A DNA stretch of 64,000 nt, from positions 434,001 to 498,000 of the forward strand of contig CAWBFD010000002.1 of NCBI GenBank assembly GCA_963788115.1, given 5' to 3'. The notes beneath the pieces are model-generated. The model saw nothing but the letters and a program-made list of their open reading frames with translations. It was not told the origin of the DNA and did not search any database. The DNA is from CAWBFD01 sp963788115. Its GTDB lineage: Bacteria > Actinomycetota > Thermoleophilia > Solirubrobacterales > 70-9. Below, piece after piece: positions 16,512-24,646 of this stretch. A program made the position numbers and the translations under genes. How positions within the stretch are numbered: position 1 is the first letter of the stretch; each line of letters opens with the position of its first letter.

Positions 16512-17564
16512 TCACTGGCGCTCGCCGACGGTCTCGAGCACCGCGGCGGCGATCCGATCCTCGTTCGGGAGCGCGGCGTTCTCCAGGTTCTTCGCGTAGG
16601 GCAGAGGCACCTCGGCCATGCCGACCCGTTCGACGGGGGCGTCGAGGTCGTCGAAGCAGGCGCGCTGGATCCGCGCCGCGAGCTCCGCGGTTACCCCGTA
16701 GGACGGCCACCCCTCCTCGACCAGCACGGCACGGTTGGTCCGGGCGACGCTGGCGGCCACCGTCTCGACGTCGAGCGGACGCAGGGAACGGAGGTCGACC
16801 ACCTCGACCGAAAGCCCGCGTTCCTCCTCGAGTCGCTTCGCCACGTGGAGCGAGCGAACCGTGGCGAAGCCGTGGGCGACCAGCGAGACGTCGGTTCCCT
16901 CTCGAGGGACCGTCGCACGCCCAATCGGGACCATGTGCTCGGGATCGGAAGGGACCTCGCCCTTCTCCTTGTAGATCGGCAGGTTCTCGATCACCAGCAC
17001 CGGGTCGTCGTCCCGGATAGCGGCCTTCAGGAGGCCCTTGGCGTCCGCAGGGTTCGCCGGGGCGACCACCTTGAGGCCCGGGGTGCCCGCGAACCAGCCG
17101 TCGGGGGACTGTGAGTGCTGGGCGGTCAGCTGGTTGCCGGCGCCGTTCGGCGTCCTGATCACCAGCGGGCAGCGGACCTTCCCGCCGAACATCGCCCCGA
17201 TCTTGGCGGCGTGGTTGATCACCTGGTCCATCGCAACCAGGAGGAAGTTGATCGTCATGATCTCGACCACCGGGCGTTCCCCGAGCAGCGCCGCCCCGAT
17301 GCCGGCGCCCACGAAGCCCTCCTCGGAGATCGGGGTGTCCACGATCCGACCAGGCCCGAACTCCTCGAGCAGCCCGTTGCTGACCTTGTAGGAGCCCCCG
17401 AACACCCCCACCTCCTCGCCCATGAGGAAGACGCGCTCATCGCGGCTCATCTCCTCGCGGAGGGCGACGCGCAGCGCCTCGCGGTAGCTCATCGTGCCGG
17501 TCTCGGCCGCCGCGCCGTTCACGGCTTTGGCGTCCTGCGTGGCCGTCGCCCCCACCGCGCTCAC
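16512..17564 (-). CDS. pdhB: 2-oxoacid dehydrogenase E1 component, beta subunit
   Basis: The 350-residue beta subunit of a thiamine-diphosphate E1 heterotetramer. Typical blocks are VFLMGEEVGVFGGSYKVS, DTPISEEGFVGAGIGAAL, VEIMTINFLLVAMDQVIN, and TAQHSQSPDGWFAGTPGLKVVAP. The first 25 residues are a poorly conserved tail; a later start at GTMSYREAL is possible. It overlaps the alpha-subunit stop by four bases, so the two are translationally coupled. Confidence 0.93.
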   Translation of the reverse strand: MSAVGATATQDAKAVNGAAAETGTMSYREALRVALREEMSRDERVFLMGEEVGVFGGSYKVSNGLLEEFGPGRIVDTPISEEGFVGAGIGAALLGERPVVEIMTINFLLVAMDQVINHAAKIGAMFGGKVRCPLVIRTPNGAGNQLTAQHSQSPDGWFAGTPGLKVVAPANPADAKGLLKAAIRDDDPVLVIENLPIYKEKGEVPSDPEHMVPIGRATVPREGTDVSLVAHGFATVRSLHVAKRLEEERGLSVEVVDLRSLRPLDVETVAASVARTNRAVLVEEGWPSYGVTAELAARIQRACFDDLDAPVERVGMAEVPLPYAKNLENAALPNEDRIAAAVLETVGERQ

Positions 17565-18616
17565 CGGCCGAGGCCTGCGTCGAACACCAACTCCTCCTCA
17601 CCGAAGGGACTGCCCGGTCGCATGCGGGCGAACTGCTCGTCGCTGCCCTCGGCGTACATGCCGGCGGCGAGTCGGTCCAGCGGCGGCTCCTCGTCGGCCT
17701 CCGCGAACGCAACGGCCTCGGCCACCTGCTCGGCGGCGTGAGCCTCGAGCCGTTCCAGCTCCCCCTCCGCGACGCCGCTCTCCAGCAGGTGCGAGCGGAC
17801 GGCCTCGATCGGATCGCCCGCCTTGCGGTCGGCGATCTCATCCTTGGTGCGGTAGCTGAGGCCGGCGTCGGCGACCGAATGGCCCCGGTAGCGATAGGTC
17901 ATCGCCTCGAGGACGGCCGGCTTGCGCTGCTCACGGGCCCGTGCGAGCAGCCGGCTGCTGGCCTCGAGCGACTGCTCCAGATCGTCGCCGTCGATGCGCT
18001 CGCTCTCGATCCGGTGCGCGTGGGCTCGGCGGAACACCTCGGGCTCGGCCGACGCGCGCTCGACGCTGGTGCCCATGCCGTAGATGTTGTTGATCACCAG
18101 GAAGACGACGGGAAGGTCCCAGAGCGAGGCCAGGTTTAGGGACTCATGCCAGGCGCCCATGTTGACCGCGCCCTCGCCGAGCTCGCAGAGGACGGCGTTC
18201 GGCTTGCCCTGACGCACCAAGGCGAGCGCGAGCCCGGTGGCGATCGGCAGCTGGCCGGCGACGATCCCCCAGCCGCCGTAGTAGCCCCGCGAGGTGTCGA
18301 GCAGGTGCATCGACCCGCCCCGGCCGGCGGCGCACCCGGACCGGCGTCCGAAGAGCTCGGCCATCACCGCCTTCGGGGGAACTCCGCGGGCGAGAGCCAG
18401 CCCGTGACAGCGGTATCCGGTGATCAGCAGGTCGTCTTCCTCCAACGCATCCATCGCGCCAACCGTGATCGCCTCCTGGCCCGAGGACAGATGGCAGTAA
18501 CCGCCGATGCGCGCGGCCTTGTACTGGCGCTCGGCCTCGGTCTCGAACTTGCGGATCAGCACCATCCGCTCGTAGTGATCCGTGCGAACGCGCCCTGCCT
18601 GTTCGACCGTGCTCAC
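17561..18616 (-). CDS. pdhA: 2-oxoacid dehydrogenase E1 component, alpha subunit
   Basis: The 351-residue alpha subunit decarboxylates the 2-oxoacid using thiamine diphosphate. Landmarks are YCHLSSGQEAITVGAM, YRCHGLALARGV, GRGGSMHLLD, VINNIYGMGTS, and the phosphorylation-loop-like TYRYRGHSVADAG. The cofactor motif reads LGEGAVNMGAWHESLN, with Glu where the Mg-binding Asp of GDG is usual. GTG 18616 was chosen because family similarity begins at once and the open upstream part runs into the regulator gene. It starts 58 bases after the GntR gene. Confidence 0.93.
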   Translation of the reverse strand: MSTVEQAGRVRTDHYERMVLIRKFETEAERQYKAARIGGYCHLSSGQEAITVGAMDALEEDDLLITGYRCHGLALARGVPPKAVMAELFGRRSGCAAGRGGSMHLLDTSRGYYGGWGIVAGQLPIATGLALALVRQGKPNAVLCELGEGAVNMGAWHESLNLASLWDLPVVFLVINNIYGMGTSVERASAEPEVFRRAHAHRIESERIDGDDLEQSLEASSRLLARAREQRKPAVLEAMTYRYRGHSVADAGLSYRTKDEIADRKAGDPIEAVRSHLLESGVAEGELERLEAHAAEQVAEAVAFAEADEEPPLDRLAAGMYAEGSDEQFARMRPGSPFGEEELVFDAGLGR

Positions 18617-18674
18617 GACTACCTGCTTACCCGCCTGTGCCGGTGCCAATGCGTGGTCGGCTCTGGCACAGCGC

Positions 18675-19376
18675 TCACGTCTCGTTGAAGAAGTCGGGGT
18701 TGCGCTCCCGCAGTCGCGGCACCTCCCGGAGGACCATGCGCAGATGGTGCCGGAGGGTTCGCTCGGCCTCATCGGGGTCGTGCGCCGCGACCGCGGCAAC
18801 GACGGTGCGGTGCTCGACGATCATCTCGGGCAGGTAATCGGGCATGCCGAGGCTGAGACGGCGCACCCGGTTCAGGTGCGACTTGGCCCGCTCGCTAACC
18901 GCCCACACAGCGAGGTGCCCGCTGAGGTCGCAGAGGCCACGGTGGAACTCATCGTCGAGGACGTAGAACGCGTCGAGATCGTTCGCCTGGCTGGCCCGCT
19001 CCTGCGAGTTGAGGTTCTCCTCGAGCCCCGCGATGTCGTCCTCCCCGGCAAGCTCGGCGGCGCGCCGGACGGCGGCGCACTCGAGGGCCTCACGGATGAA
19101 CTGGGCATCGCCGACGGCCTGCGGGTTGATGCGGGAGACGAACGTCCCGCACTGGGGGATGATCTCGATCAGGCGGTCGTCGCGAAGGCGGCCCAGCGCC
19201 TCGCGGACCGGGGTCCGGCTGACGCCCAGATCAGCGGCCAGCGCGTTCTCGGAGAGCTGGCGGCCGGGCTCGAAGTCGCCTCGTACGATCGCCTGCCTGA
19301 GGGCGGCATAGACTTGAACCCGAGCCGGCGGCCCCGCGGTCCGCCGCACGGCCTGAAGCGGCAGTACCTGGCCCAT
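18675..19376 (-). CDS. GntR-family regulator with FCD domain
   Basis: The 233-residue regulator has an N-terminal winged helix (VYAALRQAIVRGDFEPG, then LAADLGVSRTPVREALGRL) and a C-terminal FCD ligand domain with metal-binding His candidates (DEFHRGLCDLSGH, VEHRTVVAAVAAHD). It is the first gene of the pdh operon and probably controls it in response to an organic acid. ATG 19376 follows TATACT (minus strand, 19386-19391) by nine bases. The neighbouring palindrome suggests self-regulation. Confidence 0.85.
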   Translation of the reverse strand: MGQVLPLQAVRRTAGPPARVQVYAALRQAIVRGDFEPGRQLSENALAADLGVSRTPVREALGRLRDDRLIEIIPQCGTFVSRINPQAVGDAQFIREALECAAVRRAAELAGEDDIAGLEENLNSQERASQANDLDAFYVLDDEFHRGLCDLSGHLAVWAVSERAKSHLNRVRRLSLGMPDYLPEMIVEHRTVVAAVAAHDPDEAERTLRHHLRMVLREVPRLRERNPDFFNET

Positions 19377-19383
19377 TGCGCCA

Positions 19384-19396
19384 CTAGTATACAAGC
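19384..19396. promoter_or_regulatory. Candidate GntR operator overlapping the pdh operon -10 box
   Basis: The sequence CTAGTATACAAG is a near-palindrome centred on GTATAC. On the minus strand it contains TATACT, a good -10 box nine bases before the regulator's ATG. FCD-type regulators often bind short palindromes of the TNGTNNNACNA kind, so self-repression is plausible. This is inferred from position and symmetry only. Confidence 0.45.
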
Positions 19397-19612
19397 GTGC
19401 TATGCTGCGAAACCGAAGCGGCCGGCTACCCCGCCGGTCAGCTTCGTCGGTACGTCAGGTAGCAACGGGGGCCGCACAAGACGCGTGGGAACCTCCCAGT
19501 CCTCTCTCCCCCGACGCAACGCGGTCCCCTCGCCTGACGCCGCGGCGAGGTACAAGTCTCCTGCCCCGGGAGCCTCGCCGCATGCCTGGCTGGGGAATCA
19601 GCCAGTGGCCCC

Positions 19613-20536
19613 GTGATGGCTAAGCAGCGATCAGTCCGCACCCCCGACATCACCCAGCTGAGGGCGTTCTGCGCCGCCGCCGACCTGGGGACGCTGGGAC
19701 GGGCGGCGGTTTCCCTGAGGATGAGCCAGCCCGCGCTGTCGAAGCGGCTGCGGGCGCTCGAGGCGATCGCCGGCGCAGCGCTCCTCGAACGCTCCCCGCG
19801 TGGGGTGACGCTTACCGCCGCGGGTCGGCGGCTCTATCCGGAGGCCCGGCGCCTGCTCGACCAGGCCGAGGTCGTGGAGGGTCTCCTCGACGGGATCAAG
19901 GAGGCGCTCCCTCCGATGCGCCTCGCGGTCAGCCACACAATCGCCGAGTTCCATCTCTCGCCCGAGCTCGTCGCCTACCAGGCCGACGACCACCAGCAGC
20001 TCCCGGTCGAGCTCACGATCGCCAACTCCTACGCCGTCCGTGACATGGTCGAGGAGGGCCGCGCCGACATCGGCCTCACGGCGGCGGGGCTGGGCGATCA
20101 CCGCGAGGACGAGCTCGAGCAGCTCGAGCTGATCGACGACGAGGTCGTGGTCGCGGTCCCGCAGGATCACGCCTGGTACCAGCGCGACCTGATCCCGCAG
20201 CGGGCGCTGCTCGGGACCCGGCTGGTGATGCGCGATCCCACCGCCCATGACCGGCGGTGCGTGGAGGCGGTGCTCGCCGACCATGGCCTCCGGATGGCCC
20301 CGGCGCTGGTGGAGGTCGGCAGCACCACGGTGGCGAAGCGAGAGGCGATCGAGCGCTCGGCGCCCGTGCTGCTATCGACCCTGGCCCTGGACGAGCAGCG
20401 GGACCGCCTCTACCCCCGACCGGTCGAAGACCTGCGATTCCCCCGCCGGTTCGTGATCGTCTGCCGCTCGTTCGCCGCGCTTCCGCGCGGAGAGCGCGAC
20501 TTCGTCGCCTTCCTGCGCCGCGGACGCGAAGACTGA
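19613..20536 (+). CDS. LysR-family transcriptional regulator
   Basis: A 307-residue LysR protein. The N-terminal helix-turn-helix is ITQLRAFCAAADLGTLGRAA then RMSQPALSKRLRALEAIAG. The C-terminal part is a periplasmic-binding-protein-like effector domain with MRLAVSHTIAEFHL, GRADIGLTAAG and VVVAVPQDHAW. The start is GTG 19613 or the adjacent ATG 19616. It has no obvious divergent target: the pdh regulator lies more than 200 bases upstream on the other strand. Effector and targets are unknown. Confidence 0.9.
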   Translation: MMAKQRSVRTPDITQLRAFCAAADLGTLGRAAVSLRMSQPALSKRLRALEAIAGAALLERSPRGVTLTAAGRRLYPEARRLLDQAEVVEGLLDGIKEALPPMRLAVSHTIAEFHLSPELVAYQADDHQQLPVELTIANSYAVRDMVEEGRADIGLTAAGLGDHREDELEQLELIDDEVVVAVPQDHAWYQRDLIPQRALLGTRLVMRDPTAHDRRCVEAVLADHGLRMAPALVEVGSTTVAKREAIERSAPVLLSTLALDEQRDRLYPRPVEDLRFPRRFVIVCRSFAALPRGERDFVAFLRRGRED

Positions 20537-20663
20537 GGACGTTCCTAACCGTGGGTTTGGGCTGCGATAACCGTCGCGCCCCCACCTTGTGGCCGGCTAC
20601 GCGCGCGACTCGCTCGGCATGCCGTAACTTGAGCTCACAACCTCTCCTCCCTGTACCCCGAGG

Positions 20664-20682
20664 CGCCCCGCACAGCGGGGCG
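20664..20682 (+). terminator. Terminator-like hairpin, first of a tandem pair
   Basis: CGCCCCGC and GCGGGGCG form a perfect 8-base-pair stem with loop ACA, followed by TCTTCGTT. It lies about 130 bases after the LysR stop. Confidence 0.6.
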
Positions 20683-20702
20683 TCTTCGTTGTGTACCGAA
20701 GG

Positions 20703-20718
20703 CGCCCCCAGTGGGGCG
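20703..20718 (+). terminator. Terminator-like hairpin, second of a tandem pair
   Basis: CGCCCC and GGGGCG form a 6-base-pair stem with loop CAGT, followed by TTCTTCGTTT; outer CGAAG and CTTCG can extend it. The flanks (TGTACC before, TCTTCGT after) match the first hairpin, so this seems to be a tandem duplication of one terminator unit. Confidence 0.55.
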
Positions 20719-20820
20719 TTCTTCGTTTCGCGGCCATCGCGCCCTCCCCGCACCGGCACCGGGGGGCCCCTCCCCGCCGGCAAGCACCCCTCCCCTTCCG
20801 CCCTGCACGAACCAGCGCTT

Positions 20821-20835
20821 ATCCATCACATGGAT
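20821..20835. promoter_or_regulatory. Small perfect inverted repeat upstream of the epimerase-like gene
   Basis: ATCCAT-CAC-ATGGAT is a perfect 6-base inverted repeat with a 3-base spacer, 96 bases before the ATG at 20931. It could be an operator; no adjacent regulator is obvious besides the upstream LysR gene. Confidence 0.25.
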
Positions 20836-20930
20836 GCATAACCCCTCGTTCGTCCCGCGAGGCGGGCAGCGCGTCAGGCGTCATCATCGCGTGTTCGAGG
20901 GGATGCCGATCACGCGTGAAGGGAGTGGCA

Positions 20931-21872
20931 ATGAAGGTCTTCGTGGCAGGGGCGAGCGGAGCGATCGGGAAGCGACTGGTCCCGCGGCTGGTGGCCGCAG
21001 GGCACGAGGTGGTGGGGATGACCCGGTCGAGGGCGAATACGGAGGACCTCCGCGCGGCCGGCGCGGAGCCGGTGGTGGCTGACGGCCTCGATCGCGAGGC
21101 CGTGATCGCGGCGGTGGGCAACGCCGCGCCGGACGCCGTCGTCCATCAGCTCACGGCGCTGAAGAACGTCTCCAACTACCGCAAGTTCGATGAGGAGTTC
21201 GCGCTCACCAACCGGCTTCGCACGGAGGGCACCGACAACCTGATTGCCGGTGCCCAGGCCGCGGGCGCCAACCGGTTCGTCTCACAGAGCTACGCCGCCT
21301 GGCCCTATACGCGCGAGGGCGGCCCTGTGAAGACCGAGGAGGACCCGCTCGACCCCGAGCCCCCGAAGCGGATGAGCCGGTCGCTCGATGCGATTCGCTA
21401 CATGGAGGCCGTGACGACCGGTGCCGACGGCCTCGAGGGACTTGCCCTCCGGTACGGCGCCTTCTACGGTCCTGGCACCTTCATCGCAACCGAGGGCGAG
21501 GTGGTGGCCACGGTCCGCCGCCGGCGCTTCCCCATCGTCGGCAGCGGGGGCGGCATCTGGTCCTTCGTTCACATCGACGATGCCGCCGAGGCCACCATCG
21601 CCGCCGTGGAGCGCGGCGCGCCCGGCATCTACAACGTCGTCGACGACGAGCCGGCGCCCGTCTCCGAGTGGCTTCCCGCGCTTGCCGAGGCGGTGGGCGC
21701 CCCGCCGCCACGACGAGTCCCCACCTGGCTCGGCCGGCTCGCGGTGGGCGAACCCGGGGTGTCGTTGATGACCCGGATCCGCGGAGCTTCGAACGCGAAG
21801 GCTAAGGGCGAGCTCGGCTGGGAGCCTCGGTATGCGAGCTGGCGTGAGGGCTTCCGCAGCGGGCTCGGCTAG
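20931..21872 (+). CDS. NAD-dependent epimerase/dehydratase family protein
   Basis: A 313-residue extended short-chain dehydrogenase. The Rossmann motif is VFVAGASGAIGKRLV near 3-17. The catalytic Tyr/Lys pair is weak: YTREGGPVKTEE and IRYMEAVT are candidates. YGAFYGPGTFI and WSFVHIDDAA fit the NAD-epimerase fold. Length fits. The substrate is probably a sugar nucleotide or a small aldehyde; no sugar operon is nearby. ATG 20931 follows AAGGGAGTGGCA, a good ribosome site, so upstream in-frame sequence is not part of the protein. Confidence 0.85.
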   Translation: MKVFVAGASGAIGKRLVPRLVAAGHEVVGMTRSRANTEDLRAAGAEPVVADGLDREAVIAAVGNAAPDAVVHQLTALKNVSNYRKFDEEFALTNRLRTEGTDNLIAGAQAAGANRFVSQSYAAWPYTREGGPVKTEEDPLDPEPPKRMSRSLDAIRYMEAVTTGADGLEGLALRYGAFYGPGTFIATEGEVVATVRRRRFPIVGSGGGIWSFVHIDDAAEATIAAVERGAPGIYNVVDDEPAPVSEWLPALAEAVGAPPPRRVPTWLGRLAVGEPGVSLMTRIRGASNAKAKGELGWEPRYASWREGFRSGLG

Positions 21873-21942
21873 CGCCCCGGCCTCGCGTCCGTGAGTCGCA
21901 TACGCTGGGGCGGCGGGGAACGCGAGCGAACTGGAGGGCCCG

Positions 21943-22413
21943 ATGACCAAGAAGGGGGACTTCAACGCGGATGAGTGGACGCTGGTGCTCGAGGGGCCGC
22001 CGACGGCGGGCATGATCGTGATCACCGCGCAGAAAGGCGGCACCATCCGGGAGAGCATCTCGATGGCAAGGACCTACACGGAGGCGCGGGAGCAGTTCGC
22101 GGGCACCGAGCTGCTCGACGACATCCTGGCCGCAAAGCCAGAACTGGACCCGAAACGGTATCGCTCCCCGGAGGAGCTGCACGACCAGGGCTACCAGCGG
22201 ATCCGTGACGCTATGGCGCTGCTGGAGCAGAAGGCCACCCCCGATGAGGTCGACGCCTACAAGCGCTTCGTCCTCGCGGTCGCGGAGCGTGCCGCAAAGG
22301 CCCACAAGGAGGGTGGCTTTCTCGGAGTCGGCGGCGAGGAGGTCTCCGAGAATGAGCGGGCCGCGCTCGACGAGCTCGCCGCGACGCTAGGGATCGAACG
22401 AAGCAGCGAGTAG
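21943..22413 (+). CDS. Conserved hypothetical protein
   Basis: A 156-residue soluble acidic protein that opens MTKKGDFNADEWTLVLEGP and continues with MIVITAQKGGTIRESISMA, then helical charged segments to the end. No catalytic motif is visible. Start ATG 21943 has GGAGG eight bases upstream. Coding is strongly supported by codon bias. It is followed by a tiny membrane protein gene. The family was not recognised. Confidence 0.75.
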   Translation: MTKKGDFNADEWTLVLEGPPTAGMIVITAQKGGTIRESISMARTYTEAREQFAGTELLDDILAAKPELDPKRYRSPEELHDQGYQRIRDAMALLEQKATPDEVDAYKRFVLAVAERAAKAHKEGGFLGVGGEEVSENERAALDELAATLGIERSSE

Positions 22414-22446
22414 CCGGGCGGGCGCCGCGGGGCGCTCGGCCAGCGT

Positions 22447-22560
22447 ATGTTCGTCTTCTTCTCCAACCGTCTTGGTTGCCTCGGGTCAATCGCGGTCTCG
22501 ATCGCCGGCACCGCGATCCTGCTGCTGCTGCTGGTCCTGATCGGCGTGATCGACTGGTAA
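22447..22560 (+). CDS. 37-residue single-pass membrane protein
   Basis: The peptide begins MFVFFSNRLGCLGSIAVS, continues with a strongly hydrophobic Ile/Leu helix and ends GVIDW. The FFSNRLGCLGS head is, to my knowledge, a recurrent small actinobacterial membrane-protein pattern. It lies 33 bases after the preceding gene on the same strand. Function unknown; one transmembrane helix with Cys 11 at the membrane face. Confidence 0.6.
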   Translation: MFVFFSNRLGCLGSIAVSIAGTAILLLLLVLIGVIDW

Positions 22561-22659
22561 GCCCGAGCCGTGACGGCGGCGACGGCGGTTAGGGTTGGCG
22601 TCGTCGGTGATGTCCGGAGGGAGCAGGGGCCTTGTCCTCGCCCGCGGCTTAGTCAGGCC

Positions 22660-24585
22660 CTAGAAGTCCTCCGGCAGGATGTCGGGCTTGGCGCCGGCCA
22701 GCAGCCATTGCTCGAAGAACTGCTCGAGCAGCTCAAGGTCGTCGCCCTCGAGCCCGCTGCGATCGAGCGCGAACTCGATGAACTCGTCAGTGCCGATGTT
22801 GCCGTAGGCGAACTCATCGGCCAGCGCCCTGGTGAAGTCGAAGAAGGTGTCCTCGCCCACGATCTGGCGATACGCCTCGATCATCATCGCGCCGCGGGTG
22901 TAGACCGGGAAGGCTGGGACGAACAGCTCCGCGGGGTCGTCGAGCAGGGCGGGCGGCTGCTCCCAGGCCTCGTCGGGGGTCGATGAGTAGAGGCTCTCCA
23001 GCTGCTCGGCGGGACTCGTGGTGGAGCTGTTGTCTTCGAACGCCCAGTACCAGGTGAGCCACGTCGCCCAGCCCTCGTTGAACCAGATCTCACGCCAGGT
23101 CTCCGGGGAGACGCTGTTGCCGACCCATTGGTGCGCGATCTCGTGCAGCAGGGTGCTGACGCCGACCCCAGGGCCGGAGTTGCTCCCCGAGAAGTGCGGC
23201 TTGGTCTGCACCTCGAGCGCGTAGCCGACCCCGGCTGCACGATCGGCGACCACGCCTGTGGAGTCGAACGGGTAGCGGCCGAATACGCGCTCGGAGAGGA
23301 AGTTGAGCTGACCGCGCATTCGCCGGATCGAGGCGTTGACGCTGTCGAGTTGCACGGGCGTCGCGGAGACGTCGACCGCGTCGTAGACGGGCAGGTCGCG
23401 CCCGCTGGTGACCTCCGGCAGCTCGTCCTCGGTGTAGATGAAGTCACCGACCGTGGCCGTCGTCAGGTAGCTCGCGGCAGGCTCCTCCGAGCTCCAGCTC
23501 CAGGTGGTCGTGCCGGCGGCGGGATCGTCGACGCGTGCGGAGAGCTCGCCGATCCCGAGCGCGGTCTTACCCGTGGGAACGGAGATCGCGGTGTCGAAGG
23601 TCGCCTTGTCCGTCGGATAATTGTTGCCCGGGAACCAACCCTGTGCCCCGATCGGCTCGTTGACGACGAACGCGCCGTCGCAGGTCTCGATCAGGTCCAC
23701 CGTGTAGCAGGCTGGAATCCAGCCCTCCGAGGAGAGGTCCGGATCGATCACGTGCACGGGTGTCCCCGTGTAGGAAACGACCACCTCGAACCGCTCGCCC
23801 GCGGGGAGGCCCTCGGGGGGTGTCACCACGAGCTTCATCGGCTGGATCACGTCCGGCTCCGGGCTCAGATCGGGCGTCGCCTCGACCTGCTCGAACTCGG
23901 CCTCCTCGCCATCGAGGAGCACCGACGAGACGTCGAGGTCCTGGAAGTCGAGGCTGAGCTCGGACAGGTTCTGCGTCGCCTTTGCGGAGATCGTGGTCGA
24001 GGTGCCCTCCCCGAACGTGTTCGTCGCCGGGTCGTACTCGAGGTCGATCGCGTAGTGCTTGACGTCGTATCCGCCGTTGCCGATCTGCGGGAAGAGCGGG
24101 TCGCCGAGGGACCGCGCCCCGGGGGTGAAATGGGCCGCCTCGACGGTGACCCGGTCGCGGTCGACCGTGCAGACGTCGGGCCCCTTGGTGCCGCGCCGCG
24201 GCACGCAGACCACCTGGAGGTAGGTGCCGGGCCTGGCTTCGCTCGGCACCGCGGCGTCGATCGTGAACCGGCGTTCCTCACTGCGTGGGACCTTCACCGT
24301 GACCTCGCCGAGTGGGAGCGCGTGGCGCCCGACGCTCGGGCGGCTCACACCCTTGGGACCCTGGCTCAGGAGCGCGGCCGTGACGGTCGCCGCCGCGCTC
24401 CGCTTGCCGACGTTCTTGACCACCCCCCTAATCTCGAACGACTCTCCCTGGGTGAGCTGCGCCGGCGGCTCGCTGACCTGCCTCAGGCTCATCTCGGGTT
24501 GCTTCGAGGCGGCCTCCGCCACCGTCCCGCACAGAGCGAGGACCGCGGCTGCCGCGAGGGCGATCCGGGAGTGGTGCGTGATCAC
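22660..24585 (-). CDS. Secreted M1-family metallopeptidase
   Basis: The 641-residue protein starts with a signal peptide (to about CGTVAEA), followed by a CARDB-like domain (about 30-140) and an M1 peptidase domain. The zinc site is clear: LLHEIAHQWVGN near 480, then FNEGWATW 18 residues on. The GxMEN exopeptidase motif is altered to GYALE, with the Glu kept. It should remove N-terminal residues from peptides outside the cell. It lacks the large C-terminal HEAT-like domain of long M1 enzymes. Start GTG 24585. Confidence 0.9.
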   Translation of the reverse strand: MITHHSRIALAAAAVLALCGTVAEAASKQPEMSLRQVSEPPAQLTQGESFEIRGVVKNVGKRSAAATVTAALLSQGPKGVSRPSVGRHALPLGEVTVKVPRSEERRFTIDAAVPSEARPGTYLQVVCVPRRGTKGPDVCTVDRDRVTVEAAHFTPGARSLGDPLFPQIGNGGYDVKHYAIDLEYDPATNTFGEGTSTTISAKATQNLSELSLDFQDLDVSSVLLDGEEAEFEQVEATPDLSPEPDVIQPMKLVVTPPEGLPAGERFEVVVSYTGTPVHVIDPDLSSEGWIPACYTVDLIETCDGAFVVNEPIGAQGWFPGNNYPTDKATFDTAISVPTGKTALGIGELSARVDDPAAGTTTWSWSSEEPAASYLTTATVGDFIYTEDELPEVTSGRDLPVYDAVDVSATPVQLDSVNASIRRMRGQLNFLSERVFGRYPFDSTGVVADRAAGVGYALEVQTKPHFSGSNSGPGVGVSTLLHEIAHQWVGNSVSPETWREIWFNEGWATWLTWYWAFEDNSSTTSPAEQLESLYSSTPDEAWEQPPALLDDPAELFVPAFPVYTRGAMMIEAYRQIVGEDTFFDFTRALADEFAYGNIGTDEFIEFALDRSGLEGDDLELLEQFFEQWLLAGAKPDILPEDF

Positions 24586-24646
24586 GAGGCTTCCCTTCCG
24601 ACCAGTCCCTCCCGTTCCCCGAACGGCTCCGAATCATGCCATGCGG

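Larger units (their letters stand above)
20537..20930. other. Gene-free stretch with tandem hairpins and a small palindrome
   Basis: No protein gene is convincing in these 394 bases. They hold two strong GC hairpins (20664-20682 and 20703-20718), a perfect inverted repeat at 20821-20835 and the upstream region of the epimerase-like gene. The 100 bases before the hairpins could be the LysR 3' untranslated region or a small RNA ending at the first hairpin. Confidence 0.5.

Noticed and set aside
15074..17020. Long plus-strand open frame (648 codons)
   Set aside because: It lies antisense to the E2 and E1beta genes and has no family motifs; long antisense frames are expected in GC-rich DNA.
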